Below are positions 11,364 to 22,497 of a stretch of DNA of 64,000 nt, in pieces (the stretch's first letter is position 1; each line of letters opens with the position of its first letter). The DNA lies in assembly GCA_035578155.1 (NCBI GenBank), contig JAPWDM010000023.1:4047829-4111828 (forward strand). Reading direction: 5' to 3'. The stretch comes from Brachynemurus nebulosus (lineage: Eukaryota > Arthropoda > Insecta > Neuroptera > Myrmeleontidae). A program made the translations under genes and the position numbers. The notes under the pieces are model-generated. The model ran no database searches. It was not told the origin of the DNA and saw only the letters and a list, made by a program, of their open reading frames with translations.

Positions 11364-12417
11364 ACAAGGGGAGTATCAAACATGGGAATCACGGATTTGC
11401 AAGAAATTAATATATGTTGTGGAATATATTTCTCTGAGTATTGTAGTGATAATAATTTAGGCCAATGCGACTTTATTTAGAAATTAAAAGCACAAAAAAT
11501 TTCGAATAACATATCGTGTTTGATATGTATCAGTTACTTGGTATTGTCTGCAACAAGGGCCGCTGGTGGTGTGGTTAGTGTGTGCTCTCGTGTATGTAAC
11601 TCTTTTAATATACAGACGGAAAGGTTCTATGTTCGAATCTATGCCTTTCCAACATAAATAATTCTCTTTTCAATTTTTTTTTTAACTTTTTCAATATTGT
11701 ACAATGGGTCAATTAATTACATTGATCATGCTATAATTTTTTTTTTAAAGGAGATATGGTATTTTTTTTTATCTCATTAGTATAAAAAATTTTACAATTG
11801 CCACTACTTTAAATAAGGATAAAATGAAGAATATCTAAAAATAGTATAAATAATTTATAATAAAAATCGCTTTAATTTTATGTAAAAAAAATTCAGTAAT
11901 TTAAAATTTACGATAAAATTACTGTTACATACATATAATGACAACATGTACAAAAAATATTATATCTCCTTTTTCAGAAAATAATTATAGCACAATAATG
12001 ACATAGAAAAGAATACCATATCTCCATTTAAAAAAAAAAAAAAAATAGCATCCTCAATGTAATTAATTGACCCATTGTACAATATTGAAAAAATTAAAAA
12101 AAAAATGAAAAGAGAATTATTTATGTTGGAAAGGCATAGATTCGAACATAGAACCTTTCCGTCTCTATATTAAAAAAAGTTACATACATGAAAGCAGACA
12201 CTAACCACACCACCAGCGGCCCTTGTTGCAGACAATACCAACTAACTGATACATATATCAAAGACGATATTTTATTCAAAATTTTTCGTGCGTTTAATTT
12301 CTAAATAAAGTCGCATTGGCCTAAATTATTATCACTACAATACTCAGAGAAATATATTTCACAACACATATTAATTTCTTGCAAATCCGTGATTCCCATG
12401 TTTGATACTCCCCTTGT
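11364..12417. mobile_element. 1-kb foldback element with tRNA-like sequence in each arm
   Basis: Arms of about 400 bp (11364-11765 and 12018-12417) are inverted copies. Each starts ACAAGGGGAGTATCAAACAT and runs through a shared block to a central spacer of about 250 bp. Each arm contains GGTGTGGTTAGTG (A-box-like, 11568-11580) and GTTCGAATC (B-box-like, 11631-11639), the spacing and wording of a tRNA-derived Pol III promoter. The mirrored copies are near 12139-12147 and 12199-12211. It could be a tRNA-related SINE duplicated head to head or a foldback DNA element that captured one. No target duplication was seen. Confidence 0.75.
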
Positions 12418-12597
12418 GAGTAATAGACAATTAACTGATATCACACCTCACTAGGTGCTTCAGTGAAATAAGTTCACAAACAAAGTTTTTACGCGGTGTC
12501 TATTTACTAACGTAATAGTGTTCATTGATTTCCAACATATCAACTAAAAATTCATAACATAAAAATTTATATCAAGTCAGCCTTGATCATTGATTAA

Positions 12598-15500
12598 TTA
12601 TTTTTTATGTTTTTCCCCATACAATAGATACGATGGTTTTGAATATGCTTGCTCTTTCATTTCATCACTCAACTTTTGTATAATTTCATCCTTTTCCAAT
12701 AACATTTGATTCAATTTAGCAATCTCCGTGTCAAAACTTTTCTTCAGTGAATGTATATGCGCATCTTGTTGATGCATTTTTTGTTCGACCGAGTCCAAAC
12801 TTTGCATTGCTTCCTGTTGTAAATTCTAAAGTAAGAAATAAAAACTAATTAAAAAATATTAAAATTCAAAAAAAAGTTTTTTCGGATTACTTTAAACTGC
12901 GTTTTAATTGATTCCATTTTATTTGTCATTTCACTTCCGGCTGCTGATAGTTGTTGCAATGAACGACTCTCGCGATTTTTTTCGGCCAATTGACCCAATA
13001 GACGTTCCTGTTCTTGCACAAGTTCACGTGAAAATGTGAATGCTTTTTGTAGTTGCCGTCGACAAGAGTCGCGTGACAATTGTAGGCTGACAATTTGATT
13101 TTGTTGTTGATCACATTTAATTTGTAGTTTCCTTATTGCGGGAACATAAATTAGAACAAGTAAATTTACCAGAAATTTTCAGTCAAAATAATAAAACAAG
13201 TAAAAAAGTAAAGAGATTGTCATCCCAAACAAAAAATTTTTCAAGATCCCTGAAACTTTTACACATTTAGACTCACTATCTGATAAACGATAATAGTACA
13301 TTATACATCAAAGCATTAAAGTGTGAGTTTTAACTCCGAATGTGAAATTTGGTGATAAATTTACAAGAGCCTTTAGCCATGTATAGAATATTATACATAT
13401 GAGGCGATGAAAGGCAAAGTGGTGTAAGTCACATTTTCAACTTTTTTTAAATGACGGCAAAAATGTAATCTCCATATTTAATTTTGTTAGAAGGAAAGAT
13501 GGTGTAAGTCATAGATTCAACTTTCTCCTCACAGATGACAGTTTAAATTTAGAAACCAAATAATAAGGGCTTTTTGTTGGTAACCGTCCTGTAGTGGTGT
13601 AAGTCGGACTTACATCTCTTTATAATATTTATACATTTTTGATTATTTGATTAGACTATAAAATAAGCAATGTAATCTGTATAATAATATATCTGTACCT
13701 ATAAAGTTCTCTGTTAATAATTAATATTTTCCTTTTTTAAAATATTTAAGTACTTTTTCCTAAATCACCAGAAAGAGAAATTAGTTTACAGGAAAAGTGG
13801 TGTAAGTCAATTCGGCCTCCAAGAATTCACCCCTACCATTATTCTAAGGATTCAAAATTTCTGAGAAAATACAACACCTATCTGTCGTTAAGATTAAAGC
13901 CTATTTGGTATGAAAATAATATAGTGGAATTTTTTATAGTTTTTGTAGTATAAAACCCTTGTTTTCTCAAAATGATACTAACTTGACTTACACCACTTTA
14001 ACTTTTACCGCCTCATATATTATTTTTGCAATTTCGGATAATTTAAAATTAATGAAAGTTTAAAAAAATATTATTTAAATGTTATTCAAATTGTGGGAAA
14101 CAATATTATATCAAGTATACACTGGTCTCTCCATATATGTAGTTAACATTGAGGAGAGAATCGACGAGAGAGAATACTGTGTATTACAAATACATTAAGA
14201 AATTGAAGCAACAAAATTGACTGATGCGAGCAAAAAAATTGACCGATGCTTTATGGCGGTCAAACTATTAATTTAATGGTTTATCTAATATTTATAAACA
14301 AGTCTCCGTGGTTACGAGTTGGGTTTAGTAAAATGGAGTCATACTTCACAATTTAATGCCTGTGATATCTCTAGGAAACATACGAGGTGTGACAATTAAG
14401 TTCCGCGAATTTAGTTATAATTTAAAAACTGGCAACACTTTTCCATTTGTTATCATCGGTCTAAGAAGGGGGATCTTCCTTTTAGTTAGAGTTCAAAGTT
14501 GAAGTATATAGCACGATTGGTTTTTGTTTTATGCGTATTTTTTGCAAGTAACTTTTTTAGTGGCGTAGTGAAAATGTGTGACGTAGATTACAAGCAACGT
14601 GTTGTGATTCAATTTTTAGTGAAATCTGGCGAAAAACCTTCGGAAATCCTCCGAAAATTGCAGGTTGTCTCTGGAGACGATAGTATGTCAAAAACGCGTG
14701 TGTTTGAATGGGCGAAGCGGTTCAAGGAAGGGCGTGAATCGGTGGAAGACGATCCACGTGAAAGAGCTCCCGTTACCTCTCGTACCGACGCGAATGTTGA
14801 TCGTTTGCGCATGTTGATCACGTCTGACCGTCGCCTAAGCATTCGTGCATTGTTTTATGAGTTAAACATCAACAAAGAAACGGTTCGCAAGATGTTACAC
14901 GAGAAGGATGGCTGGATCTTGCGTCACGATAATGCACCGTCCCATTTCTCATTCGTTGTGCAAGAGTTTTTGGCAAAAAAAGGCATCCAACGTTGCCTCA
15001 CCCACCCTATAGCCCCGATATTGCTCCCTGCGACTTTTTTCTATTCTTCAAGATGAAGTCGCACCTCAAGGGAACTCATCATGGCGGCGTACAGAAGGTC
15101 CAAGAAGTTCTAACCGTGGTGCTAAACGGGCTAACTTCGGAGGACTACCAAGGGTGCTTCCAATCATGGGAGAAACGTTGGAATCGTTGTGTAGAGTTAA
15201 AGGGAGATTATTGTGAAGGTCGATAATAAAATTTTTCCTAAAACTTCATTTTCTTGTTTTTTATTGACAAATTCCCGGAACTTAATTGCCACACCTCGTA
15301 TTATGTTAATATGTTCGATTCAGTACTCAGTGATAGTTAATTCAAAAAAAAAAAAAAAAAAAATACTTTAACATACTTGACCATTTTATCAAGACTTCTA
15401 GACGTCATTTGCAATTCCTGTTTTTCCGCACGTAATGATACAACTTCCTTTTCGAATTCTAAACGTTGTTGCTCGAACGTTCGTATTTGTTGATTTAATT

Positions 15501-18500
15501 TATTTCGTTCGCTATCATATTCCAGTTTTAATTCGTCATATGCTCTACACAGAAATAATTAATTACAAATTTTTGTTGTGTGCTAAAAATATAAAATTTA
15601 CAGAGTTGTAAAACCCGATTTTGATTTTAGGTTTCCTTTCAAAATATGTAAATTTTGATAGTTTTATTATAGCAATATTATTTATTAATGGCTTAATATA
15701 CAAAATCAAAGAATTTTAATGACTTTTTAAACAGTGACCAATCCAGTTCTCAAATTAAGAGGTCAAATTTTTATCAACGACTTTATAATGCTTTTTTCAT
15801 ATTGAAAATTAAAATGTACGTAAATCAGTATTAACGAAATTGTATCGAGATTTCTTGATGTAAACCCTGTAAGAAGTATTTGCGATAAAACTGATAAAAT
15901 TTTAATCAAACTCCGTACAAAGAGGGGGGAAACATTATCCCGCATGAGCATCTGCCATATTCACACTGGCTTCAACATGCTTAATTTTGGTAGAAATGAA
16001 AAGAACGACTTCAAAAACTTATTCGCTTCCGATTTCATTATTCTAACATTTTACTTGATGATGTCATCAAAATAAAAAAAATTTCTTTTTTTTCAAGTCA
16101 ACAGTGGCGATTTTAGCGGGTAGCCCGAGTAGGCCCGGGCCTACCCAAAAATTTTGAAAAAATAACGAAAAAATAAGAAATATTAATAAAAAGATTTAAA
16201 GAATGATAAGTCAAGAATTTTTCTGAATTCTGAAACTGAATACTTTTACGAAAATTTTGTCAGTGATATCTGTAAATACAGCTTCTATTAAACAAGACTT
16301 TTTTTTTCTATAAAAAGGATCAAGTAGCATTTAATAAGATCATCTATGACTGGATAAATACTCAATAGCTTTATAGAGTCATTTTTGTAATAAAAATAAA
16401 GACAGCTAAAACCTAATATGTAATTCTGATTCTATATTCGTGTTTTAGAAATATATTGTTACCAAAAACACAAAACTATCAGAAATCTAGAATTAAACAA
16501 ATTAATTATTATTTTTTTTCTGATCATGGTGTTTAGAATTGCAATTCCTTTTCATTTCAGCCTGTGGAAACCGAAATTTTCTAATATTTTTAAGAGACGA
16601 ATACATAGAATCATAATTACATATTTGGTTGTAATTGTCTTCTTTTTATTATCGGAATGGTTCCCAATTATTACTCTTTTATCAAATTTTGTTATCATTT
16701 TGTAGATTACTGAGATGAGATTTATTTAAAATTTTCATGTAGCTTTAAACTTATGCCCGATGGGATTTACCATCGACATCTTTTTATTGGGTACTCACTT
16801 TCTGCTCACTTTTAATGTTTTTCAAAAGCCTAAATCAATATCCACGTTTATAACTTCAAAAATGATGAACTTCCCATATGAACTTTCCTTTTCTGTTTAA
16901 CGCCTTAGGGAATAAATTTCCAGAAACAACTGACTTTTAATTATAAATAGAAACTTAAACGCCAATTTTCATATCTCCTGTGCTTAATTACGTCCTTCTA
17001 AACTCAGCAGTTAAGGTTGTGCGTTGTCTGTCAGTCAAAGTTAAAGATTCATTAAATAAGATATTATTTATTTTAATAGCCATAGTAACATATTTTTATA
17101 TGCCATTAACTTCAAAAATAACGAATTTACATACAAATTTTCATCCCCTATTAAACCCACTTAGGGGACGAATTTTCAAAAATCCTTTCTTAGTGCTCAC
17201 CTACGTTACATAGGAAACTCCTATGCAAAATTTCATTGTTCTAAACCCAACGGTTTAGGCTGTGCGTTGTCTGTCAGTCAGTCAGTCTTAGAAATTTATT
17301 AAGTAGATTATAACTGCTTCATTTTACTACTTTGCTCAAGTCTAACTAATTATTTAAACCAAGTTCAGTAAAAGTTAGGCCTTCCCAAGATCATTTGATT
17401 GATTAGTATATTATACTATACAGGTTAGCCAGTTTCGCTAGATTTTTGGTTCCAAGTTTTAAATGCATATAAATAACTCAGTGGCGTAGAATCTAATTAT
17501 TAAAAAATTGCAAACTAAATGAGTTTACATGATATACGTACGTATAAAAGAAAAATGTTTACAAATGTGTGCTTCCGGAAATCGAAAATAACTAACTTCG
17601 TCTTGATGAAGTTGGATTGTTGAATATTTACTTACTTTAAATACAAAATATGTTTTCTATTTTTAAATTATACTTCTTACCTAGTTGAACGTCATTGGTA
17701 AAATATATGAAAATTACAGAATTTTGGTCTAACTGTGGTATTTACTATGGTAATTAAAAGTTTATTAACTCTTGTAACTACGGAAATGGCTTGCCCGTAG
17801 TAAGCTGTAGTAAGAAAAATGGGTATTGGGATCTGTCCAAAAGGAGGAGCTTCAGAAAAATGGCTGACAAAAAAGTGCATTAACATTAGTTTTATATATA
17901 GTAACCAGTGCTATGTTAAGAGAAAATGATAAATATTAGAACTGTTTGTATTTAGGTTGACACAAGTCCAAAGCAAAGAGATTTTGTTGAAGGAGAGAAA
18001 ATTTTACATCTGTAAAACAGTTAAAATGTGGTAAAAATATGAAAAAATGGATGAATGAGTTAATGAATATTACAATTTAGAGTATACAAACGTCAAATTT
18101 AAATAGCAAACATCATAAAATAACTGGAGAATTGTAAATGAATGGAAAAATCAAATCAATTGTATGTATTTTCAGATCTACAAAATTCAGCTTATAAATG
18201 ACATTTCAACAAATGCACTTTAAGAATAGTCTGATTTTTCAACACCAGATGTCATACCGTCATTCGACAGATCCCAATAGAACAATAACATGTAACTGGC
18301 CTACCTGTATAGCAAATAGTGTCAGATTGATGTATCTTGGGCCTTCCTAAGTTGTAATGAACTAATGACTACCTAGCATTTCAAGTAAAATTCATTTGCA
18401 AGCCATTGCTTGCAAATGTTGCTTAAAACTTTATTTTGTTCAGTTTAAATGTAAGTAATGAAAAAATAGCTTTAAGAAAAATTATACATATAAATTACAT

Positions 18501-20856
18501 GATATTTTTTGCAATACAGAAAAATTCGGCCCTACCCAAAATAAAAATCCTAAAATCGCTCCTGCAAGTCAAGCGTTGTGAAAATGATTTGAATTAGAAT
18601 GACTGGTTGAATTAGAATAATTTGCGTATGATTCTTTCATTTTTGTTAATGAAATGACAAAATTTCTTTTAGAAGTATGACAGATTCGACAGAAATCATT
18701 TTTCAATTGACACTACATGTTTAATTTTGATAAAGATGAAAAGAACGTCTTCAAAAACCTATAATTCACTTGCAATTTTATCATTCGATCATTTTATTTA
18801 CTGCTTTAAAGGTTTTGAAAAATTTCAATAAACTTGATGACGTCATCAAAATAAAAAATTTGTTTTTTCTCAATAAATTGCTGATGAGTTTTTGAATTTT
18901 GCTATCAAAATGACTACTTAATTCGACGAAAGTCTTCTTTTAAGTGATCCAAAATGTACAGTTTTAGTAAAAATGAAAAGAATAATTTCGACAATGTTTA
19001 ACAAACCTTCGACAATCAGCTACTGTGGCATTATGTACTGAAACCGGTATAAATTGTTCATTTTCCTTTTTCTGGTTACTGATCGATTCCAACAAAATTT
19101 GATGTTTGCCTTGTAATGTACATAATTCACTGCGCGTCGAATGATATTCTTTGTGTAATTGTTCATAATCGCGATTCATCGATTCAACTGCAAATAAGAA
19201 AATATTCGTCAAAAATTATTCACAAAATACTAAATTTAGTAAAATTCTAATTCACGTACCTTTTTGTTCGTAAATCTTCAATAATTCCTGCACTTTTTCA
19301 TTTAAATTTGTACACTTTTTCGTTAACATATCATTTTTCTCTTGTAGCAAAACAATCTCTCGTTGAACTAAATCTTGATTTTCATCCGCTTTCACATTAC
19401 GCGCTTCATCGTCAAGAATTTTCTTATGTAACATTTCATTTTCCGTTAGGATATCCTTTAATTTGCCCGAACAATTTTCCAATTCTTTTTCATACTGTTT
19501 AATAATATCATCTTTCTCACTGATCGCGTCCTGATACGCATCCAAAAGTGGGGCCAATGTATGCGTGTTAACATTTCCCCAACTGACAGGGATATGTTCA
19601 TGTTTGGTATGATCATTATCGATATCCTGATTGGCTGGAGATTGAATATAGTTTGGATCAATCTCATGATTTTCGATATTCTTTTTGAAATTTTTACGTA
19701 ACTTGTCTTGATAACGTTCCAATTGTACGTTTAAACGAAACACAACATTCTTCAACATGTTTAAATCTTCATTCAAATTTCTCGACTGTTGACGTTGGCG
19801 TTCCAATTCTTGTTTACATTGTTGATATTTCCCATCAATTTCTGTACAATTTTGACACGATTTTTTAATTGTGGATTTTAGAATGGCGTTCTCTTTACGC
19901 ACACGTTCCAATTCGGCTAAACATTCGTCATTGATACGACGAAATTCGTCACAATTTTTACATTCTTTGATAATGTTGGCCTCGTTTTTATATTCTTCCA
20001 ATTTTTGATACATCAGTGTCAGTTGTCGTTCCTTTTCGAACATTAATTGTTCGATTTCTTTAACTTTATTGTAGAGACCGCTGTTTTCGTGTAACAATTT
20101 TTCATTGGTGCGTCGTAATTGTTTCCGTGATATCTTCTTTTCATGTGGGGGTGATGGTGGTGGACAATCGCCGATGATTTGATGAAATTGTTCAATTGTG
20201 GCGTTAATGTGCGAATCAAAATTGATTTCATCGATATTTTCATTGTTTGTACTTGTACTTTTGTTTTCGATATTATCACTGTCGTGTAATTTTTCATCTG
20301 ACTCATTAACTGCAGGCGGACAAGCATTATGTTCGTCAATATTCGAATACGTATTCTCGGTATTTAAAATGTTATTGGCTCCATTAAATGTGGCTCCAAA
20401 CACATGTTTATGTTTCACGCCGTATTCGGGATTTTTAACTTTGCGATGCATTTTATGGACGCCTGCGGAATCGCCCGCGCCATTACCGCTTCCACTGATA
20501 TGTGGATGTTGATGTTTACGTCTTGGTGGTTTATGACGACGCGCTGCTGTCGATGTGGCTGACGATGTGGGTGGTTTATTTTGAAAGTGAGTTATCATTT
20601 CTATCGTATTTTCTGCGTGACACTTTGGTACGATATCCAGTGGGTGGTATCGCAATAATTCTGGTTGATTTGTCATTCGAGGATCTTGTTGTAAATCTGT
20701 TTGGAAAATATAGTTATTGTCTTCTACAATGGCGTTTTCTGTTTCCTTATTTAATTCAGTTAAAAATAAATTTTGATTTGTCGCGGCATTTCGTGGGGAT
20801 ATTATTTGGAAGAATGGAAGCATAGGTTTCGTCGACAGAAATAAGTTTTTAGACAT
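12598..20856 (-). CDS. CEP89: CEP89-like centrosomal/ciliary coiled-coil protein, five exons
   Basis: I recognise this as a homologue of CEP89 (CCDC123), a distal-appendage/transition-fibre protein of the centriole; the Drosophila homologue has also been tied to mitochondrial complex IV. Exons on the minus strand are 20856-19260, 19187-19007, 15544-15377, 13131-12891 and 12825-12598. All junctions are GT-AG, phases agree, and the total is 2,415 nt or 804 residues; vertebrate CEP89 is near 780. The N-terminal ~230 residues are low-complexity (His/Lys- and Asn/Ser-rich). From about residue 235 the protein is almost continuous coiled coil. The diagnostic stretches are VFRLNVQLERYQDKLR and, after a short linker, LAPLLDAYQDAISEKDD. 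The middle carries CxxC pairs (CKNC, CQNC). Introns 2 and 3 are enlarged by transposons. The start at 20856 is the first Met of a long open exon. Alternative: another centrosomal coiled-coil protein, judged less likely. Confidence 0.85.
13398..14017. mobile_element. TIR element in CEP89 intron 3, with GTGGTGTAAGTC repeats
   Basis: The ends are TATGAGGCGATGAAAGGCAA and its near reverse complement TTTACCGCCTCATA. Just inside both ends is AAAGTGGTGTAAGTCA. The word GTGGTGTAAGTC (or its complement) recurs about five times, at 13421, 13501, 13594, 13799 and near 13987. There is no open frame. It is a non-autonomous DNA transposon of unknown superfamily; the target duplication is not clear. Confidence 0.7.
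14383..15298 (+). mobile_element. Internally deleted mariner (DD34D) transposon
   Basis: Terminal inverted repeats begin CGAGGTGTGACAATTAAG on the left and CGAGGTGTGGCAATTAAG read inward from the right. Both flanks are TA (14381-14382, 15299-15300), the Tc1/mariner target duplication. The element is about 916 bp versus roughly 1.3 kb for intact mariners. It sits in CEP89 intron 3 in the opposite orientation to the gene. Confidence 0.93.
14574..15223 (+). pseudogene. Mariner transposase, deleted and frameshifted
   Basis: From the Met at 14574 the frame encodes the paired helix-turn-helix DNA-binding region (SGEKPSEILRKL, TRVFEWAKRFKEGRESVEDD). It then jumps after NKETVRKMLHEK directly to GWILRHDNAPSH. 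The middle of the catalytic domain, including the first catalytic Asp (VDETW region), is therefore missing. A one-base frameshift near 14990 moves the rest (HPPYSPDIAPCDFFLF ... ELKGDYC) into another frame. Allowing for the shift, the second and third catalytic Asp are 34 residues apart, the mariner DD34D spacing. The product cannot be active. Confidence 0.92.
16102..18564. mobile_element. hAT-type DNA transposon, 2.46 kb, decayed, in CEP89 intron 2
   Basis: The ends are CAGTGGCGATTTTAG and, read inward from the right, CAGGAGCGATTTTAG. Both flanks carry the perfect 8-bp duplication CAAGTCAA (16094-16101 and 18565-18572). The subterminal GGGCCTACCC / GGCCCTACCC words are of the hAT type. No intact transposase frame remains. 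The interior holds two direct-repeat blocks ending TGTGCGTTGTCTGTCAGTCA (near 17021 and 17262), probably later insertions. Confidence 0.88.
18834..18849. promoter_or_regulatory. 16-bp palindrome containing a CRE core
   Basis: TTGATGACGTCATCAA is a perfect palindrome with TGACGTCA at its centre, the CREB/ATF consensus. It lies in CEP89 intron 2 inside a local repeat (AAATGAAAAGAAC...GTCATCAAAATAAAAAA). A one-base variant of the repeat occurs at about 16060, on the other side of the hAT insertion. A regulatory role is only a possibility. Confidence 0.35.
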
Positions 20857-21286
20857 CGCTTCAAATCATTTACATTTTTGTATTCGGAAAAGACTTCTCT
20901 TTCCTAAAATAATATTTATTTCAATAACTTTCGAAATTTATAGAGTAAGATTTAAATATTGACAAACAAATTGCTTCTAGACACTTCACTAAAATAAATG
21001 AATTTTCTATGAAACTAAAGGAAGGAAAACAGACAAGTTATCTAAAAGCAAAACATTCGACACATATGATTTTCACGGTTTTCACTGAGTTATTTAATTA
21101 AGCAATCTACAACTACCTGAAAAGCGATCAACACATTTTTTAAATACCTTAAGAATAACTTTCTTGCTCGTTTATAACTTTTAAAGTATATTTAAACGAA
21201 CGTAATCAATAAATATTTACACATATTTTGATTATTATTGTTTATTGTTTTGCATTAGAACTGCCATTTCTAAACAACGCGGTATT

Positions 21287-21300
21287 GTTACCATAGCAAC
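21287..21300. promoter_or_regulatory. RFX X-box motif upstream of CEP89
   Basis: GTTACCATAGCAAC fits the X-box RYYNYY-N2-RRNRAC at every constrained position. It lies 431 bp upstream of the CEP89 start codon at 20856, in the proper intergenic region. RFX factors (DAF-19 in nematodes, Rfx in flies) control ciliary and centriolar genes through such boxes close to their starts, so motif and gene function agree. Use of the site is inferred. Confidence 0.65.
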
Positions 21301-21463
21301 AATGTGATATATGAGTAATAATGTAGTATTGTTGAGACATCTGTTAGTAAATAGCGTAATTAGTGTGTTGAAGTAACTATTGATTGCGAGATGTCACCAC
21401 ATATAAACTTGTTATTGTTTCATGCTATAATTTTAAGATGTCACTGTCACTGTTAATTTAATA

Positions 21464-21776
21464 GAGTCCCTATAATAAAAAATAAATAGAGTCATGACAT
21501 GTCATCCATTTTGTATCCGAAACAGAGCGGGAAGCTTCAAAATTAATTATCACATGCTTGAGTAAATATTTTTGAGTACATAAGTATTGTTAATAAGTTA
21601 TGAATTACGGAATAATTAAAAATTTTTAATTTAATTATTCTTTTTAGGTTAAACTAAATGATTTTTGTTAGTATTTAATTTATTTCTAATGTATTTTATG
21701 CAAACGGTGGACAAAAAATGCCGGTGCCAATCAGCGTTCAGCACACATGTCACGACTCTATTTATTATAGGGATTC
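21464..21776. mobile_element. Tc1/mariner-type MITE
   Basis: The ends are GAGTCCCTATAATAAA and, read inward from the right, GAATCCCTATAATAAA. Both continue through AATAGAGTC(A/G)TGACATG. TA dinucleotides flank both ends (21462-21463, 21777-21778). It is 313 bp long and non-coding. Confidence 0.85.
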
Positions 21777-21839
21777 TATAATTTAAGTGGGTAATGATTT
21801 TCTTCGTTTTGTTTCAATTTACCTACGTAATCAATTCGT

Positions 21840-22125
21840 CGGAATTCATATTACACGACCTAATATTATTCCAATTAATGGCGGAAATGGTTCCAGGTTA
21901 CAAGATTTATTTTTAAGATTAAAGTATTGCTTTTAAACATTTTTCTAATGCGTAAAAAAGTGTTATTTATCTGAATTATATGATCGGTCAAGTGGTCGGA
22001 AAACGACATTTCATATTACACAACCTAATGTTATTCCAATTGATGGCTACAAAAATTCTGTTTAAAATTATAAAATTGCTTTTAAACATTTCTCTAATGT
22101 TGAAAAAAGTGTCGACAGGATTAAT
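21840..22125 (+). repeat. Tandem duplication, period about 161 bp
   Basis: A block starting TTCATATTACAC(G/A)ACCTAAT, continuing ATTCCAATT(A/G)ATGGC and ending GCTTTTAAACATTT(T/C)TCTAATG, occurs at about 21846 and again at about 22008. The copies differ at many positions. An 89-codon open frame over the second copy (21980-22249) is not supported as a gene. Confidence 0.75.
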
Positions 22126-22497
22126 CCACTTTGGGGGCCTACCCATTTTTAATTCTCCCACTCCCACAAGATATAGAACACACAAAAAATTTAGAACAAC
22201 AAATAAAACAATACTAAATAAATATAAAAAACTAAATCTTAAATGTTAATTCAAATATCCAAAATAGCTACTTTAACCAGACATCAAAAAAAAAAACACC
22301 GGACCTTAGGGCTTAGCCACAGAAAAACATAGAAGCAGCCTACATACACAAATCGGTCGCTCGTAAGTTGCATTAAGTTTCAATTTACACAACTACTGAT
22401 TTAGTTTGTTACTGTCGGTCATGGTGTTCACGTCATAATGAGTATCATGTTTTTTTTTTTTAATCAACTCGTGAAATTTTAACAGTAAAAAAAAAAA

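Noticed and set aside
11568..11650. Functional tRNA gene in the foldback arm
   Set aside because: A- and B-box-like words are present, but I could not fold a proper acceptor and anticodon arm. A tRNA-derived repeat is more likely.
19308..20825. Several plus-strand and alternate-frame open frames of 60-107 codons
   Set aside because: They lie antisense or out of frame to the long CEP89 exon 1 and have no domain of their own.
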